64,000 nt of DNA. It comes from JAUIET01 sp039111475. GTDB lineage: Bacteria > Pseudomonadota > Gammaproteobacteria > Pseudomonadales > JAUIET01. Positions 1 through 8,302 of this stretch are shown one piece after another (within the stretch, counting starts at the first letter, position 1; each line of letters opens with the position of its first letter). Position numbers and translations under genes: made by a program. Where the stretch lies: positions 1 to 64,000 of the forward strand of contig JBCCIP010000009.1 of NCBI GenBank assembly GCA_039111475.1. Direction: 5' to 3'. Below the pieces are notes generated by a model. The model searched no databases. It saw nothing but the letters and a program-made list of their open reading frames with translations, and had not been told where the DNA came from.

Positions 1-107
1 GTCCAGCGGGCGGTGCTTTCGCTCCGGCCACCGATATCCGCGATAGTATTGCCGAGCTCCGCCGACCATACGCATGCGAAGCATCAATTTGCCACATTTC
101 AAAATGA
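1..107 (+). other. Reading frame entering from the left, ends in a TGA inside the next gene
   Basis: Frame 3 is open from the window edge (ending in residues such as APATDIRDSIAELRRPY) and stops at TGA 105-107, overlapping the helicase ORF that starts at 74. It could be the end of an upstream gene, or the other half of a relaxase separated from its helicase part by a frameshift or rearrangement. Too little is visible to identify it. Confidence 0.3.
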
Positions 108-2524
108 AGCTCCAGGATGTTTCGAGAGAGCTTTTTCTGGAGAATAATTGGCAGATGCCAGATGGACTGCAGCAAGATGTGGAAGCAGATTCATTGAACT
201 ACTCCATTGCTGAGTGCCAGCAAGCCAAGCGACAAAAACTAGACCCCAAGGTTCTCAAAGCTTTGTTTCAGAAATGTTGGGAACAATCAGACTCTCAACC
301 CGCATTCGCAGCGGCCTTGAAAGAACATGGCCTTATCCTGGCAAAGGGTGATAGACGCGGTTTCGTGGCGGTAGATCATACTGGCGAAGTTTATTCTATT
401 TCTCGCTGGGTCGGTATCAAGGCGAAGGAGGTACGAGCTAGATTAGGCAGCCCTGATAACCTCCCTCGAGTTGATGAGGCCCTTGGTCTGCTCGCAGCTC
501 ATTTACCTGAAGACTTGGCAGAAGGCATATCATCTACCAAAGCCGACTACGGGCAGAAACGAGAAGGTCTTGAGCAACAACGCAAAGCACTTGCGACGGA
601 GCATCGTAAAGCGCGGGCCGCGCTGCGACACGCGCAGGAGCAACGATCAGTCAAAAAGTCCCGTCAACTGGTTGCGACCCTTCCCACCGGTTTTAAAGCT
701 GTCTGGGCCAGAATGACAGGGCAGTATCAGAAACTGCAAGAAAATCTGATTGCAGAATTAGAGGCAGAAAAATCTCTCGCCCGAAATCAGCGCCAGGACT
801 TGGTGCAGCTACAGCTTTCCGAGCGGCGTACGCTACAACAGGAAATTCGAGCGCTTGAGTTTGAAAATGAGATCAACGCCGAGTCACGTCGCCGCAACTG
901 CGGCAAAGCACTGGTGGGTACGGATTTCAGTTCTAGAGGTGATCTCAACTTCCCTTCGATTGATCCGCGTCAGCCACTCATTATTCCCGAGGATGAAAAG
1001 GCGCAAAGCCTCAAGGCCAAGATACGGCGAAATCCAAAGGCCATTCTTGATGTAATCACCAACAATAAAGCGTGCTTCACTAAGCGAGATATTGTGCGGG
1101 GATTATCGAATCATATTGACGACCATCTCGAACTCAAGGGCGCTATCGATGTAGCCCTGAAATCCGGTGATTTGATTGTTCTTGAGGAATCACCAAAACA
1201 AATATTTACAACAAAAGAAATACAGCGCCTCGAGAGAGCCATCCGTAGTCAAAGTACAAATCTGTCCGGCATTACCTCTCATCGAGTCAAGACTCGACAC
1301 ATTGACGCTGCCATCGGCAAACAGAATGCCAAGCTCAAGAAAATCGCAGGTGCTTCACTGAGCGACGAGCAAGAAAAAGCCATCCGGTATGTTTTGGCGC
1401 CTGGGCAGCTTAAAGCGGTTGTTGGCTATGCCGGAGCGGGTAAAAGCACCATGCTGGAATCCGCAAAAACCGCCTTCGAGGTGCAAGGCTATCGAGTACT
1501 AGGGGCCGCCATTTCAGGCAAGGCCGCTGACTCGCTGGAAAAATCAGCAGGTATTGAAAGCCGAACACTAGCCTCGTTCGAGCATAGCTGGAAAAGCGGG
1601 TTTCATAAGCTGGGCAGTGGTGATGTATTAATTATCGATGAAGCCGGAATGGTTGGGTCGAAGCAGCTATTGCGTTTTATCGAAGAAGCCAAAGATATAG
1701 GATGTAAACTCATTATGGTTGGTGATTACCACCAGCTTCAGCCGATTGCCGCCGGTACGCCATTTAAGGACATTGTCCATCAAGTTGGCGCGTCTCGCCT
1801 GACAGAAATCCGCCGCCAGACAGAAGATTGGCAGCGCGATGCCTCATATGATTTAGCAAACTTAAACACTGCGGAAGCCATCGGAACATACCGAAAGCAT
1901 GGATTTGTGCATACAGCCGAGGACGAGCTAAGCGCCATCGCCAAGTTGGTGGAAGACTATGTCAACGATATAAATCAGCGCGGCTATGATGCCTCGAGAC
2001 TAGCACTCGCTCACCGGCGCAAAGATGTTCATCTCATTAATCAAAGTGTTCGAAAAGCCTTGATAGAACAGGGCACGCTATCCGATGAAAAACTCATCAA
2101 AGCCAATCACGGCCAGCGTGCTTTCGCTACTGGAGATCGAATATTGTTTACCCGAAATGATCGAGAGCTTGGTCTACGAAATGGAATGCTCGGAACTATT
2201 GAAGCCATAGATAACAATGAAATTGTGGTGATGCTCGATTCAGACGGCGGAAGCGCCGGACGACAAATGGGGTTTTCGTTCAGTAAATATCGAAGCATTG
2301 AACATGGATATGCGACAACCATTCACAAATCTCAAGGTGCAACTATAGATCGGTCCTTTGTGCTATCGTCAACAACCATGGACAAACACTTAACATATGT
2401 CGCCCTATCAAGGCATAAGGAAGAGGTTTTCATCTACTCAGCCGATCTGGGTCGACAAAAGCTTATGCAGTGCAATTCACCTGCATATTTGCGCAGCAAA
2501 AAAACGATGCGCCTCAGAACGTAA
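74..2524 (+). CDS. Relaxase C-terminal/TraI-type helicase (relaxase domain missing or upstream)
   Basis: The 816-residue product carries a RecD/TraI-type superfamily 1 helicase. Walker A is GYAGAGKST with Lys457, Walker B is VLIIDEAGM, followed by VGDYHQLQPI and a late TTIHKSQG motif. The first 120 residues resemble the linker that, in MobP/Q-type relaxase-helicase fusions, follows the N-terminal nuclease domain (HFKMKLQDVSRELF, then FVAVDHTGEVYSISRW). The nuclease part is not in this frame: a TAG at 44-46 closes it just upstream of the ATG at 74. So this is either a relaxase that has lost its front by frameshift or rearrangement, or a stand-alone helicase subunit. Expected role: unwinding DNA during transfer of the element. 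A perfect inverted repeat overlaps the stop codon. Confidence 0.8.
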   Translation: MRSINLPHFKMKLQDVSRELFLENNWQMPDGLQQDVEADSLNYSIAECQQAKRQKLDPKVLKALFQKCWEQSDSQPAFAAALKEHGLILAKGDRRGFVAVDHTGEVYSISRWVGIKAKEVRARLGSPDNLPRVDEALGLLAAHLPEDLAEGISSTKADYGQKREGLEQQRKALATEHRKARAALRHAQEQRSVKKSRQLVATLPTGFKAVWARMTGQYQKLQENLIAELEAEKSLARNQRQDLVQLQLSERRTLQQEIRALEFENEINAESRRRNCGKALVGTDFSSRGDLNFPSIDPRQPLIIPEDEKAQSLKAKIRRNPKAILDVITNNKACFTKRDIVRGLSNHIDDHLELKGAIDVALKSGDLIVLEESPKQIFTTKEIQRLERAIRSQSTNLSGITSHRVKTRHIDAAIGKQNAKLKKIAGASLSDEQEKAIRYVLAPGQLKAVVGYAGAGKSTMLESAKTAFEVQGYRVLGAAISGKAADSLEKSAGIESRTLASFEHSWKSGFHKLGSGDVLIIDEAGMVGSKQLLRFIEEAKDIGCKLIMVGDYHQLQPIAAGTPFKDIVHQVGASRLTEIRRQTEDWQRDASYDLANLNTAEAIGTYRKHGFVHTAEDELSAIAKLVEDYVNDINQRGYDASRLALAHRRKDVHLINQSVRKALIEQGTLSDEKLIKANHGQRAFATGDRILFTRNDRELGLRNGMLGTIEAIDNNEIVVMLDSDGGSAGRQMGFSFSKYRSIEHGYATTIHKSQGATIDRSFVLSSTTMDKHLTYVALSRHKEEVFIYSADLGRQKLMQCNSPAYLRSKKTMRLRT

Positions 2525-2545
2525 TTTTTCTATTAAAAATTACGT
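2519..2545 (+). terminator. AT-rich hairpin overlapping the relaxase stop codon
   Basis: An 11-bp perfect inverted repeat (2519-2529 with 2535-2545) has a 5-base loop CTATT and a T-run in the left arm and A-run in the right arm. It spans the TAA stop. It may terminate the relaxase transcript and also the convergent minus-strand operon that ends at 2598. The stem is very AT-rich, so its strength is uncertain. Confidence 0.5.
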
Positions 2546-2597
2546 GCTAACGCTGGCATAAGCTTAGACTTTTGAAATCAAATCATCGAAAACGAAA

Positions 2598-2993
2598 CTA
2601 TGATTCAAAGGGATTAGGATGAGGCGGAGCAATCTCCTCTATTACGAATTCATCGGGATGAAGATCTTCCTTAAGAGCTTCTACAGCTGCGTCCGTAAGA
2701 GCCCAGTATTTCTCCTCTTCTTCTCGCGATGCCTTTCCATATTGCTCCGTATACATCGGACAAAAATACTTTCGGCTTAGCATTTTGTGATATGCGAGAA
2801 CAGCCTTAACGGCATCTTGCGTGGATATTTTTATGTGGCTTTTTTCCGAAACTAGAGCGCTGCCATTTGAATCACATTCGGGCCAACCATTCTTAGGCAA
2901 AACCGCAAGGTAAGCACCATCATCTAGTGACATCACTAACTCCATGCCAAAATAACTAGCGACCCTGTATCTCTCTGGTTGACTAACACTCAT
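2598..2993 (-). CDS. Small acidic protein, possible immunity partner of the adjacent toxin-like protein
   Basis: The 131-residue protein has no signal peptide or membrane segment and belongs to no family I recognise. Its ATG immediately follows the TAA of the 2994-3749 gene with no intervening base, so the two are almost certainly translationally coupled. It is the last gene of a tight four-gene operon that starts at 8126. A small cytosolic protein directly downstream of a nuclease-toxin-like protein is the usual arrangement of an immunity gene. That role is inferred from position only. Confidence 0.7.
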   Translation of the reverse strand: MSVSQPERYRVASYFGMELVMSLDDGAYLAVLPKNGWPECDSNGSALVSEKSHIKISTQDAVKAVLAYHKMLSRKYFCPMYTEQYGKASREEEEKYWALTDAAVEALKEDLHPDEFVIEEIAPPHPNPFES

Positions 2994-3749
2994 TTACTGC
3001 TTCACTTTTCTGGCACAAGCAGACACTATAAACCCATTGCCAACTTCAGACTTGCATACTTCAATCTGATTCTTAGTTTTGCCATTTTCATCCAAAATAT
3101 AGTCCCGAACTGCAGTGCCATCATCTTCAAAAGGCCCCTCCGCAGCAGTCAGGAGGATTTGATCTACTAACGCACTCGACATATCCTCCCCAACTCTTTT
3201 TTTCATATGCATTTCTCGCCAAATCAAATTCGGTTCCTTACCTTCCCTATGGTCAAGAATATGATGGAGACCAGCTTTTTCGTCTCCAATTTGGAGAAAT
3301 ACCACAGTCCCATCTTCTGCCTCGCGTATATCAACAATGTCCTTCTTAATGGGTTGTCTTCTGGTTGGCAAGTGTTTACTTTGTGCGAGGGCCTGCTCAA
3401 ACAGCTTCTCGCGCTTTGCCCAGCCTCCAACGAATGAATCAGAGCCGGGGTCCGGCGCAGAATCATTGAACTCGATCTTGCTCTCAATAGCTTTCTTTAT
3501 CGCAAACGCCCGAGCTTTTGGCTTATAGTTGTTCGGATCGAATGGGTCTGTCGGGCCCGCCAGTCCACCTCCTGCTCCATTTCCCCCGTCGTTTCCTCCA
3601 CCTTCCGATGAACCTCCACTTCTATTCATCACTTGTTCGTGCGTATCTCGCCCCATTGTCTGGATCGCACCACCACCATCGGCGCTATCAGAAATTACCC
3701 CTCGTTCTCGAGGTATCTCCGTTAGAGACTTGTCACTTGATCCGCCCAT
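2994..3749 (-). CDS. Toxin-like protein with possible BECR-fold (Barnase/EndoU/ColicinE5/RelE-like) nuclease C-terminus
   Basis: The 251-residue protein has no signal peptide. The N-terminal third is low-complexity and very Gly/Ser rich (residues 40-75), followed by a charged middle. The C-terminal 110 residues read VFLQIGDEKAGLHHILDHR and later IEVCKSEVGNGFIVSACAR. A G-x-HIL-x-H core followed by alternating beta strands is typical of the nuclease domains Pfam groups as phage-Barnase-EndoU-ColicinE5/D-RelE-like. The match is from memory of the pattern and is moderate at best. A good ribosome site (GAGGA) precedes the ATG. The gene is 10 bases downstream of the 1113-residue gene and directly upstream of the putative immunity gene. 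An RNase effector role is inferred. Confidence 0.6.
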   Translation of the reverse strand: MGGSSDKSLTEIPRERGVISDSADGGGAIQTMGRDTHEQVMNRSGGSSEGGGNDGGNGAGGGLAGPTDPFDPNNYKPKARAFAIKKAIESKIEFNDSAPDPGSDSFVGGWAKREKLFEQALAQSKHLPTRRQPIKKDIVDIREAEDGTVVFLQIGDEKAGLHHILDHREGKEPNLIWREMHMKKRVGEDMSSALVDQILLTAAEGPFEDDGTAVRDYILDENGKTKNQIEVCKSEVGNGFIVSACARKVKQ

Positions 3750-3759
3750 ACTCTTGTCC

Positions 3760-6700
3760 TCAAGGAAGAATTGTATACTGTGAAAGAGAATTGCTTTTTT
3801 CGAATTTGGAGATATAACGTCGCCGAGCTTTTTCGAGCTGTTTTATCAATTCACTACCCTCTAGCTCTTCTCTTCTATCCTTTGAAAAATAGGAACGAAG
3901 TGTTGCATATAGCCCATGCAACAGCGCCACGCGTTGATAAATCGGAAACGATTCATATACCTCATGTATTCCTCTAGTGAGGACTTCCGTTCTACGAGTC
4001 GCATGATAACGAAGTAAAGCTCTTCCACCATCGCGATGAACCTCTTCTCCATTGCCGTCAAAATAGATTTCGCTTCCATCAAAGTGTGCAAGCTCCATTG
4101 GCACATCGACAGTAAAGTTTCCTGGCGAAGGAGTTTTGCCATTATCGCTAGCACCAACCAATTTATGGCTCGCATGAAAACTACAACGCATTACGGCTGA
4201 AGCTTGCACACCTCCGCAAAATTTTGCTTTTGTCCATATCGATCCGATGCTAAACATGTCTCCATGTGATGCCATTGTTTGTAAGGGATCGGTAGCGGAA
4301 ATAATTTGATCGCCGGTATGATCTGCGAACATGAGGGTATCGTGATAATACAAAGACTTGCCAAAATCAGTGACGCCCAACCAAGAAGGATTCAGGTACT
4401 TCTTATGATTTACGGAGAAGTTCCATGTACTATTAACACCTTCCGGCTTCTCAAGCGAAAAACTAGGGGGTTTTACCTCATCTCCGCAATCTCTTGTTTC
4501 AAGAATCGCCAAAATTAATAGTAGCTCGATGTCAGTGTTAAATATCAATGGTAGATATTTGTCTGGGGTACGCCTAGCCTCCAGAATCTTAAAACCAGCA
4601 GTTGATATTGAAAGCTTGTTTACTCTGTCCCAGCCCGGATTTCGTCTTCTTTCTACAAAATTTCGATGGTCCTTGGCTCTCTCGCCCTTTAGAAAGCCAA
4701 AAGGATCTCTAGCACTGGGGTCTGGCCCAAACTCTGCGGTCGATTTTATTAGTTGTTTACGATTTTTCGCTAGAGTGCGCCTAGAATCTACACCTAAACT
4801 TTGAAACAAACAAATTGAACGCGTTTCCTGGCGTCGCCGCAAAAAGCCCCATCGAAATCTCCCAGGTTCCTCGCAATGTTCAGCCAGATGGCACCTTAGA
4901 GCAAAAATATCGCTAATGCCTTGCTCATCAATTCGCGACATTCGATCCAGATACTTACATAGTGTATCAATACCGATGGCATGCGTATTTCCCAGTACTT
5001 CATTCAGACTGGCAGCGCTTAACTCTTTAGAATATGTGCTCTCTAACTTTTCAACGATATGCCTAACGTATTCAAGACGTGCTGAATCGATAAAGAGAGC
5101 TTTAAGCTGAAAACTAGTTACTGTCTTCTCCAAGTATCCCTTACTTATAAACCGTTCGTAGTCAAACTGCCAATCGCTCACACTCGGATACAGTAATTTA
5201 AGTAGCAAAATTAGCATAGCTGACGTATCTGATTGCTCATCGCTCTTACTCACTCTACTCAGACGATCGGAGATTGAAATTCCATTCAATTGATCGATTT
5301 TAGAACTTATGTGTACATCATCTACGGCGATGCAAATTCGAGTGAGCCGCCTCATAGCCAACTGACGAATGAGCTCAGATCCTTTTCTAAATTCATTGAA
5401 ATACAGCCAAAAATAACGTCGCGACAATTCTGACTGCTCTAGTGTCATGAGCCACAGTTTAAACGCAAGTGCTCGATTCTGACGTTGCCCAAACCCAAAA
5501 TAAACTGAGCGTGCCAGTCGACCTAGCGCCAGAGAAGCGACTTTGTCGAATTTGATCTTTCGAATTTCACCAATCTCTAATGACCCTGTATATGGGTCAA
5601 TAAGACCTGCTGCTTTTTTCCAATAGACGTTCGCTAGTTTAAAGACTTCAATGACGTTGCTCGGATTGAAACCCTTTCCCTCATAAATCGAATCCCCGAT
5701 ATGGAGAAATCTGTATCTCGCTTCATCAGATACGTTTCCATCTACTGAGCCACCCTCGAATGTTCGATTCAAGAATATGGGGAGCGTATGTCGATCATAA
5801 TAGCGTAATGCCTCAACATCGTTCCGCGTTACAATCGCCCCTTGCTCATAGATCTCTCCAAGCGTTTCGTAAGCACTACTGTCGCCGATACTTGCTGCGT
5901 ACCTATAATTTGGAATTGACTGCGAGGGAGCAAGATAGGGAACACGAGAAGAAGCCACGAGGTCTGCATAACGCTTTGCAGAGTGAGGGCTGCCCCTTTC
6001 TGAAGCTTCGTAGCGGTAGCTAATTGATTCTTGCGCATCTTGAATAGTATTGACTGCTGTCTTGGTAACAGCGGCAGCTTCTTCAAGAATATCTATAATC
6101 GCACTGCTCTTTGGTGGCACACCAGCAGAGGAAGCTATTCGATAGTTACTGACTTTGGACAGAATATCTTGCGTCGACTCAGCCTGGAGTAATTTAGTTT
6201 TACCCTTAACTACCCTACGGACATATCCGGGATCCTTCTCAAATCGGTTGCTAGTATTATCATCAGCAGTTAACACTCCTGCAATTCTTCTTGAAAGCTC
6301 TCTTGAAGTCCTGCAATCCCTCTTTACTCCAAGTTGGCGAGCCACATCAAGCATCCGAACAGATATCCAGCCCTTTCTAGGAACAGTGAACAATATATTT
6401 GTCTCACCCACAATCAATGTAAGCCGCTCGCCAGGCTCTCCCTTTTCTACGCTTTCAATTAGTTTATCGATATCCAGATGTAGTTCAGCGAGCATAGACT
6501 CCTCACTTCCCTGCTCATAGAGATCTGAATCCCTCTGATATGTTATAGAGTCTGGACTAGACAAATCTTTATTCTGCGTTCCATCACGAGTATCTAAGGC
6601 AGCTTGTTTCCTTTTTCTGTTTTGCTCCTCTCTCAATTGTTCGGCAAGATCACGAGTGAGGGAGCTGTAGTGGGCGGCGCACTCACAGGAAGTGCGAAAA

Positions 6701-7101
6701 CACTCCTGCCACTCATACATGAGATTCAGAATTCGATCACGCTGTTGTACATTTTCATCTTTAATAGCGAGCGCAAATAGCGCACCATAGCTTTGACAGC
6801 ATCCGGCATATTTTCGTCCGAAATGACCAATGCCTACACTTTTCTCTTGCGCGCTAAGCTTGGAAGCTAACTCAAATATTGTCTCGACGTGCTCTCGGAG
6901 GTCAAGTTCTGAGCTGTAATTGACTTCGTCAGCTAGAGTTATGAAGTCGATCTTTGCAAGGTCGTAGTTTTCCAGAGCAACTAGAAACCCAAATGAATAT
7001 CTAACCCAACTATTTATTACTTCAGCTGAGGGTAGGTACTTTTGTGCTTCGATTGCCGCGAAAAAGGTCTTTGCGATCTCGCTCTCTAATGAATTAGTCA
7101 A
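3760..7101 (-). CDS. Large Sel1-like-repeat protein of unknown function, linked to motor-like genes
   Basis: The 1113-residue predicted cytosolic protein has no membrane segment. Residues about 395-470 contain Sel1/TPR-like helices (AASIGDSSAYETLGEIYEQG, then EALRYYDRH and later KAAGL), which suggest protein binding. The C-terminal 110 residues (around MELAHFDGSEIYFDGNGEEV) form a mixed alpha/beta stretch I do not recognise. No helicase, nuclease or kinase motif was found by eye. It starts at a TTG whose ribosome site AGGATG overlaps the TAG stop of the OmpA-like gene (8-base gap). It is therefore co-translated with that gene and, 10 bases downstream, with the toxin-like gene. It occupies the place that ZorC/ZorD-type partners take in Zorya loci, but resembles neither by eye. 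Confidence 0.75.
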   Translation of the reverse strand: MTNSLESEIAKTFFAAIEAQKYLPSAEVINSWVRYSFGFLVALENYDLAKIDFITLADEVNYSSELDLREHVETIFELASKLSAQEKSVGIGHFGRKYAGCCQSYGALFALAIKDENVQQRDRILNLMYEWQECFRTSCECAAHYSSLTRDLAEQLREEQNRKRKQAALDTRDGTQNKDLSSPDSITYQRDSDLYEQGSEESMLAELHLDIDKLIESVEKGEPGERLTLIVGETNILFTVPRKGWISVRMLDVARQLGVKRDCRTSRELSRRIAGVLTADDNTSNRFEKDPGYVRRVVKGKTKLLQAESTQDILSKVSNYRIASSAGVPPKSSAIIDILEEAAAVTKTAVNTIQDAQESISYRYEASERGSPHSAKRYADLVASSRVPYLAPSQSIPNYRYAASIGDSSAYETLGEIYEQGAIVTRNDVEALRYYDRHTLPIFLNRTFEGGSVDGNVSDEARYRFLHIGDSIYEGKGFNPSNVIEVFKLANVYWKKAAGLIDPYTGSLEIGEIRKIKFDKVASLALGRLARSVYFGFGQRQNRALAFKLWLMTLEQSELSRRYFWLYFNEFRKGSELIRQLAMRRLTRICIAVDDVHISSKIDQLNGISISDRLSRVSKSDEQSDTSAMLILLLKLLYPSVSDWQFDYERFISKGYLEKTVTSFQLKALFIDSARLEYVRHIVEKLESTYSKELSAASLNEVLGNTHAIGIDTLCKYLDRMSRIDEQGISDIFALRCHLAEHCEEPGRFRWGFLRRRQETRSICLFQSLGVDSRRTLAKNRKQLIKSTAEFGPDPSARDPFGFLKGERAKDHRNFVERRRNPGWDRVNKLSISTAGFKILEARRTPDKYLPLIFNTDIELLLILAILETRDCGDEVKPPSFSLEKPEGVNSTWNFSVNHKKYLNPSWLGVTDFGKSLYYHDTLMFADHTGDQIISATDPLQTMASHGDMFSIGSIWTKAKFCGGVQASAVMRCSFHASHKLVGASDNGKTPSPGNFTVDVPMELAHFDGSEIYFDGNGEEVHRDGGRALLRYHATRRTEVLTRGIHEVYESFPIYQRVALLHGLYATLRSYFSKDRREELEGSELIKQLEKARRRYISKFEKSNSLSQYTILP

Positions 7102-7109
7102 TAGGCATC

Positions 7110-8126
7110 CTATGTGGCAAAAATAAATCGGATTTCAATTCGTCTGTTTCTAGGCTCATCTTGACGGTCACCACGATCAATACGATTTCTTTCCTCACCA
7201 TATCCCGCTATACCTATTAGAGGGTACTTAGATAGTTCTCCTTCTGAGATAGATCGAGCATGCATGAGCGTGTCTGAGTAATAGAATAGCAACTGCATAA
7301 ATGAGAATGCACGCGATGTCGAAAGTTTCCAATTGCGTGCCCTGCTGCCTTTTGTATCCGCATGACCTTCGATCAATACAGTATCTAGCTTAAAGGAATT
7401 CGAAGAGCAGCTTGAAGCCGACCCCGAAGGAAAATTGCACGAAAGGCTATTGGTAAGTACTGATGCAACTTTCTTTACTACATCACGCTGTTTTCTTGTG
7501 CTAATTCTGGAGCTGTTTGATGCGAAAACCAAGTCGCCGGCAATGGCAACTGCGTACGCCTTTTTGTCTATATCGACTCTCAATCCGTTTTCTGTTAAGC
7601 GCTCTCCTATTGCAGACAAAAATTGCTCTCTTTCCTGTCTTCTTTTGGCAAGCTCAGCCTGAACTGCAGATTCTGCATTTGTCTCGCCTTCAAAAATTAG
7701 TTTGGTGTAATCGAACACTCCTGTAAGTATGTCTTTCCTTTCTTCTTTTTGCTTCCTTTCCGCAGCTGCCTGCCGTTCTTCAAGTTCAGACAGGGCTGCT
7801 CTTTGTTTTGAAAGCTCGGCGGCGTGTGACTTTTTCTGACGCGCGAGCTTCTCGTTACTTGCGATCAACGATTCATTTTCTACCACTTGAAGTCTTAACT
7901 GCTCTTGCAATGCGTCAATATCGAGGTCGAGTTTTTCTATAGACAAGGCAAGTTCGTATCTTTGGCGCTCCAAGGCTTCTATGTCACGAACAACTTCTCC
8001 TTCGACGCTAGTTGTACTGCCTTGATTTATAGCCAGATAAATAATCATGACAATAAATACAAAGAAGGCGCTAGCCAAAAGCTCGGTAAACGATAAATAG
8101 GGAGACTCTAGTTTCTGTTGGCTCAT
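7110..8126 (-). CDS. MotB/OmpA-like peptidoglycan-binding anchor protein (ZorB-like)
   Basis: The 338-residue protein has one N-terminal membrane helix (residues about 13-34, SFTELLASAFFVFIVMIIYL), a long coiled coil (about 45-125) and a C-terminal OmpA domain (VLIEGHADTKGS, then GYGEERNRID and EPRNRRIEIRF). This layout is that of MotB and of ZorB from Zorya systems, in which an acidic residue near the start of the helix carries protons. Here the candidate is Glu15 in FTELL, where MotB-type proteins usually have Asp. Two Cys pairs lie in the periplasmic part. It is the first gene of the minus-strand operon and faces the MotA-like gene across a 176-bp control region. Confidence 0.82.
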   Translation of the reverse strand: MSQQKLESPYLSFTELLASAFFVFIVMIIYLAINQGSTTSVEGEVVRDIEALERQRYELALSIEKLDLDIDALQEQLRLQVVENESLIASNEKLARQKKSHAAELSKQRAALSELEERQAAAERKQKEERKDILTGVFDYTKLIFEGETNAESAVQAELAKRRQEREQFLSAIGERLTENGLRVDIDKKAYAVAIAGDLVFASNSSRISTRKQRDVVKKVASVLTNSLSCNFPSGSASSCSSNSFKLDTVLIEGHADTKGSRARNWKLSTSRAFSFMQLLFYYSDTLMHARSISEGELSKYPLIGIAGYGEERNRIDRGDRQDEPRNRRIEIRFIFAT

Positions 8127-8302
8127 CTATAAACCAGTTTCATATGTTAGCTTCAATGTATTATCTCATACTCACATCTATCCCTCGCAACAGCTGAAGA
8201 TAGATGATAAATTTCAGTATATTGCGCGCAGGGATTTTCAATTGACTTTACATTGATGCCTGTTTAATCCGTACCCCATAGATCCGATAGAGATGTAAGT
8301 TG
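8127..8302. promoter_or_regulatory. Divergent control region between MotB-like and MotA-like genes
   Basis: The 176-bp AT-rich spacer separates two divergent units. Plus strand: TTGACT at 8242-8247 followed by TTTAATCC at 8263-8270 is a plausible -35/-10 pair. Minus strand: GATAAT (reverse complement at 8160-8165) is a plausible -10 with a poor -35 near 8185-8190. Divergence from one spacer suggests the two halves of the cassette are expressed together. No clear operator was seen. Confidence 0.4.

Noticed and set aside
3518..3817. Plus-strand ORFs opposite the toxin-like gene
   Set aside because: Shadows of the Gly-rich minus-strand coding sequence; no ribosome site.
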